A stretch of DNA of 64,000 nucleotides from Schistocephalus solidus (Eukaryota; Platyhelminthes; Cestoda; Diphyllobothriidea; Diphyllobothriidae): contig WEDG01008786.1 of assembly GCA_017591395.1 (NCBI GenBank), positions 1 to 64,000 of the forward strand, in the 5' to 3' direction. Position numbers and translations under genes: made by a program. Positions 23,601 to 35,600 of this stretch are shown here, in pieces; position 1 is the first letter of the stretch, and the number at the start of each line of letters is the position of its first letter. Under the pieces are notes generated by a model. It had not been told where the DNA came from, searched no databases, and saw only the letters and a list, made by a program, of their open reading frames with translations.

Positions 23601-26600
23601 TATCAGAATTGGTGGATTCCATACGTTGCAGTAAGCTGGGCGGGTAACTTGACCCAAGTGTGATTAAACCCACGGCTCCCGGTGGGGCCTCGTAGCTCAG
23701 TTGGCTAGAGCGTTGGCTGTACTAAAGCCTTCCCCTTGCTGGCGTGGGTTCGAATCCCACCGAGGCTGCCGAGTTTTTCACAAGTGGGTCAAAGTAAAAA
23801 TTCATTTCTTTGAAACGCGGCTAACCTAAGACATTGGTCCGACTGAGTAAGTCCCGGTGACTGTCGTGACTAGTAAAGAATAGGACGGCCTATATAACAC
23901 CGGTTTTGCACGCAGTCCAATTTGAACCTTATCATGCATTTTGTGCACACTAAACTAGCTATTTGCCCTTGTTTTGCTATACAATTGTTCATTCGGTACT
24001 CGCTAATGTATTTATTTTTTCAGCATCAAATCGCCCTGTGGAGGGTGGATAACCTGGAGAAACCTGTATCCTTTTTTCTTTCTATCAGCGTCGCCTATCT
24101 ATGGCGTCGTTTTCTGACTTCTGTTCATTTTGATGATCGTAAGGAACCGGTCACTTTCTCTGGTAGTCGACAAGGAAACCAGAAATGGTCATTCCAATAT
24201 CCCTGTTTTTGGTAAAAAAAAGTATTGATTTCTGATTGATACTCGCTGTGTGACGGCCTTCTTGTGCTGTGGACCCACAAAATGCAAATGTCTTTCATAA
24301 AATTAATAGTGATCGGTACTGGGCACTTCCACGTCGTAGTCTTGGGCATTATGCCGTAGTGGACAGACTTTCCTAGCTGATTTCCAGCTTTTTGATTTCA
24401 CATGGGTGGGAGTTCTCTTATCCACCTTTGAGTCAGCAGCTGTGGCCTGGCCTATCTTGGTTGAATGCGTGTCTAACTGGTTTCGCCCCATGATAATTTT
24501 TCCTTATCCAAGCTTTTAGGTATATACCTTTACAGAAACCCGTAATGTTCTCTGCATCAAGTGGAGTCCCTTAAGGTACGTGTCAGGTTCATTTTTTTCA
24601 AAAATTATCATCATCCTGGTCGCCGTAAGCGTTCGGTCCCGCATGCACTAACCTGTCAACGAATCTCACTATTCCATATCTAAACCGGCAAGACAGTGAG
24701 CCCGTGGCTCAATGGTCGGAGCGTTGGACTTCTGCTTGATAGGTCGCGGGTTTGAGCCTCGGGTAATGCACCACGTCTGATTGGGTATGGCTGGCTGATG
24801 ATGGCTGTTGAGCCAGAAATGGCCATTCCAGTCTCCCTTGTCTTCGCCGGCAATGTTCTCTACCTATAATACTAGCCGCTATGCGGCTGCTGGTGGGGTT
24901 CGAGAGTGAGCCCCAAGACAGAACGGGACGAGTGAGTTCCGTTAGCTGTCAATGAGCGTTTGTCAACAAACACTAACCTGTTTTCACGTCCCGTTTTTTC
25001 ATCGTCGCCTTGCCAAGTAAAAGCCTGGTGAGCGTACCTTATACGGTCCGTGAACTATCTCATGAAAGGTGCCAAAATTTACGAGGGATTGCTTACCGCT
25101 CGCAAACTGACATAAACGAATGAACCAAAGCTGGGAAATAATTTTTATGACTTTAAGCGAATTGAAAACAAAAAAGTAATATCAAGTTGTTTAGAAATAC
25201 CAAATTTTTTTAGAAATGTCGAAAATTCCAAAATCGTCAAAAATCGTTGTTACTGAGTAAACTTATCTTTGGGTGCAGAAAAAGCCTGTTCATGCAAAAA
25301 AAAACGATTAAACACATCAGCGCAAGTAGAATGACACTTAAAAACCATTCTTTGGTGAAGTTTACATTTCCCTCAAAAATAATTGTAATGTCAAGTAAAG
25401 ACCCTTTAGATAACAGTCTGAGTATAGATTCCCACACGTTTTAACGAGGATCGGCCCTATTTTTTCCTTTTCTTACATAGTTTTAGATGGGGTTGACTTG
25501 ACTAACTTGATTTCACCGATAGGGATGACAGTTTTACTAAGGTCACATGTTGACAGGCCGGTCAGTGACTGATAAATTAAAATAGAATTGTCAGGTCAAA
25601 TTGGAAATACACAGTTTTGTGTACATTAAGCAAAATTTCCTTCCGTTAAATTTCGTGATAGTTATTTCGGGTGCTGGAATACGATGAGTTTCATATCTTC
25701 CTTGAAATAGCGGTGGATACATAACGACTTTCAGTGTTTTCAATCAATTTCCCCCTAAGTCTGGATTCTCTTCGATGTTTTTGTCAAAACCTTCAAAGTA
25801 AGATATTTCTTAAAATTATTTACCGAAGTAGTGATAAGTATTAGCACAGGAAACCGCCGGAATACAACGTAGATTTCCGTATAGGTTTGTAAACATTTTC
25901 ACTGATCAAATTATTCATCAACATAGTCTGCATGCAAAAGAAACATTTTCCGGAGTAGGCTAGGCGAATAAATAAAATTTTCAGAATTTTATTTGCCCAC
26001 AGTTGCTTATCTTAATTTCCGACATCACTTTTCATGAGATAGGTCACATAGTGTATTCGAGGAATGGGGATATAAGGGGTATTTAGGGGAACCGGACTGG
26101 ACCATCAGAGGCGCTTGGCAGTAAGTGCGTGTTTCATGAGGAAATCGTTTACTGGGTCTTGGATATTAGTCATAATCTTGGTCCCTCAATCACTCACCGT
26201 CTACGTGGTCTCTGTGACTTCATCAATTCATACCACAGCGCTGCTGCGTCTCTGACCAGCAGACTTCAGAGTTATTCACACCCGTAAAGGCCTTTATGCA
26301 CTCTCTTTCAGTGGTGGGAATAGCGTTGTTAGCGCCATCTGTTACCCTTTAAATAATACGTTAGCTGAGCTAAGAGTGACGTCGAATGCTCTGAAGCGTT
26401 TCTACTTCGTAGGCTGGAAAACTCGAAGCGAATAATTGGCTCCGGTGAATGACTTTTTGGTGTACTTATTCAAGCAAAGCTCGCCGCATTCGTATTTATG
26501 CCTTAACATGGAGATAAACTCGGCTGTCCAAGTTGATGCACATTTATGTCGGTTCGTTGGAACCGACGAACTTTCGTCCCATCAAACCCAGAGTAGAGCT

Positions 26601-29600
26601 GACGACTTAAAAATTCCAAACCAATAAAGGTGGGTGCTGATATGATGACTGTTTCGGGAATCCGGTTGAAGGCGTGTTATTCGCACTGTAGCTCAAGACT
26701 GACTTTTAAGTTGCCGTGAATATGTGATCGGCTGGGAAAACCTACCTCTACAGAGTTGGTCGAATCATCGGAGTGCTTCTTGATATTCTTCCACCGTATC
26801 TCGAGAAGTGAGTGGATCGAACTCACTGTCCGAAGGCAGTTTCGACGACATCATTAAAACTGATCACATTAGGCATGATCGAAACAGTCAGAAGTAGAAG
26901 TTCAAACATCTGACGACAAGTACAGCTTCGCTGAGTTCCGTCGGCTGGTTTACCGTCAGGAATTCCCATTCCTGAGACGAATTTTATAAAAGGTAAATGC
27001 AAACCTACCTGCGCGGAGTTAATCGTTTTTGAGCAATTGATACCCTTTCTCCTTCCTCCTTTTTTCACCCTCTCCTGCTCACAGCGAGGGGTGGCTCGGC
27101 GTTCTGCTCGCCGATTCAACCTTCGTCAAGGTTTTTAATACCCAACTGCCGTTCAGTCAGCCCATGGAGGAGTCGGAACAAAGTCTTCTAGAGTTGAGAG
27201 CGATGTGTAAGTGCCTTATGCCTACATTTTCTTCTTCTGATGCATGCATTTGTTCCTGGCAGTCTGCCTCGTATTGTCTTCTCTACTTTTATAGGTTCGA
27301 GAGAGCCGGAAAGCCCGTTAGTTTCGTTTGTCTGGCATGCTACTGTAGTCAACTGCATCATCGCAATCGATCAAACCGGTTGTTTCAATGTTGCTCAGGT
27401 CAATGAGAGACCGACGGTCGTAAGTTTTTTCTGCCCAGAATTGTTCATTTTTATAAAAGATGAATTTTTGATTAGGTGTTTTCAACTGAAGGAATGCTTC
27501 CATTAAGAGTTGTGCATTCCTGCGTAGCAAAACGCACTCTGTCGTCCACGCTGTTGCACTTCTCATTGGCCCTATTAGACAATGGTAACAATTACCCAAT
27601 TTATGTTTGTACTAATTAGTCCTAAGTAGTGCAAATACTTAACTAATTAACGTAGTTTTTCGTCATTGTTGTTTATTATTTTTAAGACGCTGTCCCCTTC
27701 CCTAATTTGCTGATATCTGCAGCTTAATGGGTTGCAAACGGGAATATATATCCCCATGTATTACAAGTGACCTTTCACTATCTTCCAAGGGGTGTGCCTT
27801 TTCCCGTATCCTAACACTAGCCCTAACCCTAACTCTGGAATTTTGCGCAGTCACATGTGATACGGGGATACCTATTCCCGTATCCCACGGATTAAAGTTT
27901 CGAAGACCTACGTCGGGCTGTTTTATAACAATGCTGTTCTCATTTCTTTCATCGATAGAATTTGGACCAATTTGTTCTAGTGCAGCCTTATTTAATGATG
28001 TCATAATGGCCTTATCCAGGCACAGTTTTACCGCAGTTCTCCCTTATTACTAGGGCTGGACGTGCAACCAAACTCTGATCTGGTCCTCTGGACCCTATTG
28101 GCTCTCCTTTAATCGCCTCGGTCTGTCCGGGTCAGCTGGAAACGTAATCCGCACCGCTTCGACCCATGCTCTGCCGCCTGTAACACCACCGCTCACGGCA
28201 GTGGTAGTGTCATCCGCCATCTCTAACTTGGCAACTGCTGTACCGTCGGAGCAGATCTCCGCCGCCATTGCTAACCACGTCACTGAGTTGGTTGAGCTTT
28301 TTGAGTGTGACATTGCCGCCGTAATGCGGAAGCGCGCTGTCATGGGTTACGGCCTGGGCGTAAGTGAAGTTATAAATTTAAGTTACATTTAAAAGCCTAC
28401 TTAATTAAAATACGTAGCTCTCTTAATGTGTTTTGCTTAATAAATTGATGGCCACGTTGCACGACCATACTATACTGGCCACTACTATTTTGCTGTTCAG
28501 TTTTTAAACCACAGCAGTAGTTGAGGCAACTTCGAGCAATCACTCCGAAAAGTTTTTGGGTACCTGTTTGTACTCGGGGTTCCAAAGAAACCTAAAAACG
28601 TCAGGTCCTCCAAAACTTATGCTTAACAGCATTGGTCCAGTACTGGACTACTCAGTCGGGGACGAATCGTCGATATCGGATGCTGGAATGCGCGCACGTT
28701 CCTGGATCCTGGTGACCAAAGTCTGACGGCGCACAATATTCATCAACATAAGGTGCGTGTCTGGTGCGTGTGTGGAGGTCCTTACGGTCAACTTTCAATT
28801 CACTCTGTCACTGCGGCTCAAACAACTTCTTGTGGATACGATGTGACAGTCGCCAACCAAACAAATGCACCATGTACATTTCGTGTGAGAACCAGTAAAT
28901 GTCGAGCTGACGGAACACTTAACCAACATTTCAGACCTAATTGCATACCAATACCAGGTTTTGACCAGCGTGATAAAGAAACCTGTTATTCGCAGCTGCA
29001 GGGAATTATTGAACGAATTCCTTGTCAGGATCTGTTGATTGGTGCGTGGAGTAGGAACGGTTGGACTGGACAAGCGCTTTGGACTTGGTTTTTGGTATGA
29101 CACGGGGGAAAGGATGAGTAAATTTTGCTAACCAGAACCGACTAGTTGTCACCAACACATGCTTTTACCATCGGCACATATACCTGCTGATCTGGTGGTA
29201 AAGTGGCGTTCGCACAGTCAAACACACTGACTGCAATCGAATCAGTTGAAATTTTCACAGCCAGTTTCGTCATAGGATATACGTGGTTCCGAAACTGTCA
29301 ACGCGTATATGCTAGACTACGTTCTCGTGCACACACGTCTAGAAGTTCTCCTCTCATCCGCTATTTGGTCTTTTCTCGCGAGGACCCTTCAAGTTTTTGT
29401 GGTGTTCAATTTGCACCCGAGCGCTGTTTGACTGATCCCGACTGCGTTGGCAATATCATCGTGCTAGCTGCAGATATAATATTGTGTCTCAAATGAATAA
29501 TATCTCTGAATCAGTCGGTCTGCTCACCAAAACTAGCAAGACCGAGGTATTTTTGCACGAGGTTTCTGGCCAGACGAAGACACCCCTCAGAATTAACGAC

Positions 29601-32600
29601 TGTACAAATTCCAGTACCCCTGATGACGTTTTATCTCAAATGAACGGAGTAAGGATGACTCCATCTCCCGAATCGTTGCTGCTCGCAGTCTTCACAATCC
29701 TTTGAGTGGCTATGGACCCGACACGAAATCTCCATTGTCACAAAGATTCACATGAACCAGGCATCCGTCTAGTTGATCACCCTGCGCAGCAATAAATACA
29801 GGGTTGTGCTTTTTGGAAGACAAACGATAAAATAAAGGTTTTTGACAGTTGTTGCCTGAGAAACATCCTTTGAGTGAAGCACATAAACTTCGGCTCGAAT
29901 GAGACAGTCTGAAATCGCTGCGTTAATATCGTGAAGGTATCTCAGGCTATCCAAGGATGCTGAGTGAGCACGTTCTCTGTCGCCTCTCCCACGAGTTCGG
30001 TGCTGCGACGATTCACCTTGCGCCGTTAAGGTCAACCTCAAACCTGAACCAGCGTAGTTTGTGCAGACACAAGGGTTTTTATTGAACCTTCTTTGTTTGG
30101 TCTTCGATCCTGGAACAGAAAATTGGTTGAACTCTTCAAATCCTCAGACTTGGAGGTGCGATTTGCGATCACTGTGGCCGGCTTGGTCAAACAGGATCAC
30201 AGCCGTATAAACTGCAGGGATAAATACCAACCTTAAGGTATCCGTTGCAAGCAGAAATATTTCACTTCTATGTTAGAAGTGACTTCAACAATCGCGTTGC
30301 GAGATCCGCTCGCCCCCTTGAGCTTGGGGTTCGATCTAACCCCCTAGAGACAGTCTCACAGCAGCTAGTACTATGGGGAGGAGACTGTTGACAAAGACGA
30401 GGAAGACTAGGATGGCCATTTATCGGTTATCTTCTTCTGCCAATATTACTATCCACTGTACGACTGTCTGTGGGGTTCCGGATCAAGCCCGAGAGCAGGT
30501 TCCTTAACCCGATTTGTAAACGCACTTCCAATCGCAACCGAAAAAAATTAGTCGGTAATTCAATGGTTAAAGCGTTGGATTAATCACAAACAGAACATGG
30601 ATTTGTGTCTCAGGGGTTGCAAAACTTGAGGTTTGGCAAGCCAGAAATTGTCCCCATAGTCTCCGTTATCCTTGATTTGTAATCTCCGTCTACTCATTTC
30701 GCTTCTGTTCACCGTCTTATTCGCAGTGTCTTCATCAGTTTTTGCGATGTTTGAAAAAGCAGTCATCACTCTAAACCTCACCCCCCCCCCTATCCGCGTG
30801 CTTTCGTACAAAATCGTACTCTAACTTGCTTCTTTGGGCGCCACGATTGGATGCGCATTCGGTTTTCACTTACCGCTTTTCTGAGTACGAGTGTTATTGG
30901 TGGAAAACGCGACGCTAATGATGATGGAAGTTCTAATGATAATTATAAAATGAATAGATGTTGTTTTTTTCCTGTGACAAACGATCTTTCGTCCTGTTTA
31001 AGTCAAAATAGGCGTGTGCAATATTAGGCCAAAAGTTCAATTATGCAACGTATGGTTTAGAAGAGCGCACATGCTCCCCGTTTTGCAGTTGATACATTGA
31101 GTTTTAAATAAATTTCTTAAGGACTGGTTTTTTGTTGTTGGGCAGGGTTGGTTTGTGCCAGTCTTCACGATTGATTTGCCCGGCATGTTCACCGAATCAC
31201 GAACGATCGTGCCCCACTGCAGTCCGTCAGTATTCAAATTCCCGCTTCAGCTGGGTAGCGCGCCGGCCCCATGGACCACAGGACTGCAGGCAGACATTAT
31301 GTAACTTTCTGTCCAACCTCCAGGGCGCATGTTTAAGACACAATAGCCGAGACAAATGCAGAGAATATAGCACAGTCGCTGGTGACCAAATACTCCCCCG
31401 GCAGAAAATGGTTGCCTATCACATTTACGATCCATACCCAGCAGCCAGGATGTTGGACACGTTTTTCTGGTGTACCATTCTCTCGATTCCATCTTACCCT
31501 TTTCATTTTTTCAGAAAGTTTGGCTTAAGGGGTTGAAGAATGTCCACTAGCTCCAAAGCTTCTCCATCTGCCGCAATAGGGCGGAGATAGTTTAAGGCTC
31601 AAGAACCAGGAAGTCGAAGGCTCTATAGTTGCCCGAGAGATCGCGGCACCTTTCCTGTGGGAGTCTTTTGGCGATAGCGTGGAGTCGTAGGTGCTATTGT
31701 TTTTTTTAGTTATAGTTTAGAGTGGAGGTGGCGATTACGATGACAGCGACAACCACCACCGCCTTGATGCTAATCCGGTGAGAGCTGTCTCGGTGATCTT
31801 TCATAGATTGACCTACTTACCTGCTTTTAATGCAGAAATAATTAATCCACCTACTGTATTTATTATCCTCCCATAGTTATAGTATCACTACCTTTATCTT
31901 TTCCACAATCGGCCTTTTTGAGACATTTTTTATTTTAGTCTTTTTTTTAAATCGTACCTGTTCTTTGTGGAGTACTGAAAGTCGTACTGGCGTAATTGGA
32001 GGATTTTGGGCGTAAAGTGATCCGTCCGAATTCATTGCCCCGCTCTTTTTGTACTTTCTAAATTAAAAGACCCTCATCTTCTTGTTTGGTTTCTTTAAAT
32101 GCAGATGGAGCCAGTGAAGTACTCCGACATAGTGGCTGATGATGGACAGCTTCGGAGCATGTGGATATGGATTCAATGTATCCTTTATCAAGATGTCCAA
32201 TGTGATTCTGATTGAACCTCTTCTTGAGTACATCATTGTTATGTGTGCCTTTGATGCACATTTAAGGCTGAGAAGAAACGTTGGGCAGTGATAAAAGGAC
32301 TGATACGACTGTCAGCCCATTAGTGGACGTTTTCGTTTTATCGTGCTGCATCACACTTCCTCCTCCTCCTCCTCCTCCTCCTCCTCCTCCTCCTCCTCCT
32401 CCTCCTCCTCCTCCTCCTCCTCCTCCTCCTCCTCCTCCTCCTCCTCCTCCTCCTCCTCCTCCTCCTCCTCCACCTCCTCCTATGACACCAGGACCGCTTT
32501 GCCGTTGCTACCTTTTTAACCGTTATTCTCACATTTTCGTCTTAATCGGCCCATAGCAACCCGTAATACTCCTCTCAGGAACTGAAGCCTTAATGCTGTG

Positions 32601-35600
32601 TGCTACATGTTACGTCCCCCTCCCCGGAAAACTGATGTCAGCTAGCTTCCGACAAACGATCGGGCGATGCACTACCAGATGATTTTCTTTGAACGTTTAT
32701 CAGTTAGCTAAAGGTTCCAGCACGTAGGCAAGATCAGTTGATGTCAGTAATACGATGCAGTATGTCAGGCGTCCAGGACGTCTATTACCAACGATTATTT
32801 GAGGGGATACCGTGGCTGAACAAGTCGTGCAGCAGATCTGCTACAATTTTACCGATCTTATATGAGCCTTTTCCAGCTCTACAAGAGCTCCACCCGCCTG
32901 CAATATTTAAAATTATTTCCGGTTTTTGTTGGCTTGATTTGTCCAGGGAGTCCTTTCAAAACATATGCGGAATCGCGAACCAAAGGTGCATTTGTTTATC
33001 TGCAATTGAGTAAAATACTTGTTTGCGCACTTTTTTCTACCGTCCTTACGAGTTCTACACACGAATCTGAACATTGTCATTCGTCCAAGTTTCGTTTCCT
33101 TAGCCCCATTGCAGATTTGCAGACTTACATCGACGCACGGGCATCTTTCAACAAATGTAAGTCTGACTTCGTGTGTTTCTTCTCATATTTGCCGCAAGTG
33201 CCTCTTTTATGAATGGTAGTGTTCCTTTCTGCCTCCGTGTTATCCCCACTAGGCAGGGTAAAGTGTTCTTCCTACGGGCAGAAGCGGTACTTTCGCCACA
33301 CTGACTGGTGGTCACCCTATTTTCGAAAGTCTTTCAGGGTGGTGCGTCCACGGTACTACCCGTATTCGTCGCATTTTTTAGGAACCCGTTTGTATGTGCG
33401 TGCCGTTTTGGGTTTTCATCCTCTCCCCTCTCCGGTCTTCTTAACTCTGTCTTGACACCGGGCTCAGGTGGGGGAGGAGGAGAGAGTGCGGTAGCTGCAG
33501 CGCAAGGCTACTATCACTTAAAACTAATTCACGCGCAAGTCACCGTCCCTGCACCACCTGGTGTGGAGCATACGGTGGACCTCGTCGAAATCGACGGTCG
33601 AACTGCCATGGGTTTTCATCCTCTCCCCTCTCCGGTCTTCTTAACTCTGTCTTGACACCGGACCCAGGTGGGGGAGTGAAAAGTGAGTGAGGTGGATGCA
33701 ATTTGAGTCTAATGTCACTATAATCCAGCGCAAGTCACCGTCCCTGCACCACCCTGCGGTGCTGCATACCGTGGACATCGTCGGAATCAGGCGGTCGAAC
33801 TGGGTTATCGTGAAGACAATATAACAACAGAGCCAAACCAACTGGAGGTTCAGATACGCAGGTACTCTTAACGAAGTAGTCGGTTTGGCTTAGTTGGGTA
33901 GGAGAGGCTTATTCAGCTCGCTGGCAGAAGACGGGAACAGGCACCGCCCCTAATGCACGTATGTTTGCGCTACATTGCAGGTAGTTTAGGGTAAGGACAC
34001 GAGAATATTTACCCCTCCTGAAACTTAGCGCAAGGTCACTTGTATTACGGAGAGGGCCGTTTTTGTAATGAGGGGGAGAGTCGGGGCGGGGGTTTGGATG
34101 AGGTCGTGCGTCCATCAAAGTATTTCGTTCTAAAAGATACTTTTGTTCTCTCCTCGGCATCATAAATCCCAGGACTCCTCTTCAACAGTCAACATCCCCC
34201 CCCCTCCAAGTTTGACGCCCAGATAGCACTGCGTTAATTGCAAAAACGGAGGCTACGTTTGTTGGCTTCCTCCTCAGAAACGGAGGCTACGTTGTTGGCT
34301 TCCTCCTCAGAAACGGAGGCTACGTTGTTGGCTTCTTCCTCAGAAACGGAGGCTACGTTGTTGGCTTCCTCCTCAAAAACGGAGGTTACGATGTTGGCTT
34401 CCTCCTCAGATTTTTTCGTGTGGAACAAGTCAGCTCTCTAAATGAATGCGGATGGAAATACTTACCGTCTCTATGTATCTTGCTCTTAAAACTCAGACAC
34501 CAACACCATCCGTGTGACGAGCTCTGTTTTATCCGACTTTCTTTCCAGAACTTGTTCATCAGTCTTTTGAGGAGAAGATTTTGACATCTGTCCAGGTACT
34601 GTTAGTTTTAACAAGTTTATCTGTTTTTAGTTGCGGAAATTATTTCGATTTTTGAGTATTCTGTGATGTTCACAGTGTCATGCGGACTGTTCCTGTCTTG
34701 CTACTCACACGGAATCTGTCTCCAGTAGAGGTCGTTCTACGCTCAAATCTCATTCAAACACGTTCCCTTAATAAAACTGCACTGAAATAAACATTCCGTT
34801 GTCGCTGTCCCATTTTTAAGCCTTCTTTTCGACTCCACAAAAAAACTAGCAGTTTCGCAATTAGTTTTTGCTTCCATTTATGTTTTTTTTTCTGTATTGC
34901 TACTGATAGCGCTGAGATCCTTGCAGATTTGGCTTGTGGATGTCATGTTTATTTATTAGTCCAGTAGCCATTCGTCTCAATCACGCTTTTCTCTTATTTC
35001 TCAGTCATTGCTGAAATGTTGCCTACGTGGCCTGCAAGTTACCTTCCAAATTTATCCTTCTTACCTCTTTGGCATGTATTTGGTCAATATAATTGCAAGG
35101 ATGCAGGGCATGGTAATGGTAACAACCCACCCACTTAAAATAGGTGGCTTTGCGATAGATTTCAGGAAGGGTAAATATTCTTGTGTCTTAACCCTAACAT
35201 AAAATTGAACGTAAACCTTAGTCCTAACCATAAACCGAAACCCTACAATTAGCAGGAATCCAAACCTTAACTTTCAACATAATCCTTACCCTAACCCCCC
35301 ACTCGGACCTCAACCTGAAACTGAACCCTTACCTCAACCCTAAACCTAATTTTTCGGAATTGGGCGCAGAGCCACATGTATTGCTGCTGGTTCCTGTTCC
35401 CGAGTCCTGTTTAGGCGGCCATACAAGGCATCTGTACCAAAACAATTTTGCCTTTACTTGGTACGGTTGTGATCATGAAAACAAAGACACAATCACTGAA
35501 ACAAGAGCTTTATTAGCCTGACGTTTCGGATTCTCACTGGGATCCATCATCAGAGGCAGAGTCAGATAAGGGTATTGGATCGCCCAGGCTTTGCAGCATT

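Noticed and set aside
24536..24575. Alternative acceptor TTTACAG for MIOS exon 7
   Set aside because: It would start the exon after VYTFTE and break phase with exon 6; the upstream acceptor keeps both phase and homology.
32281..32556. ORF with a long poly-proline run (and poly-arginine on the minus strand)
   Set aside because: It is the translation of the (CCT)n microsatellite, with no domain and no splice context.
34549..34595. Exon-like segment (TTTCCAG before, CAG|GTACTG after) encoding [15 protein letters not shown]
   Set aside because: The splice sites look good but the phases (1 to 0) do not fit the MIOS chain, which is already continuous from exon 12 to exon 13, and there is no match to MIOS.
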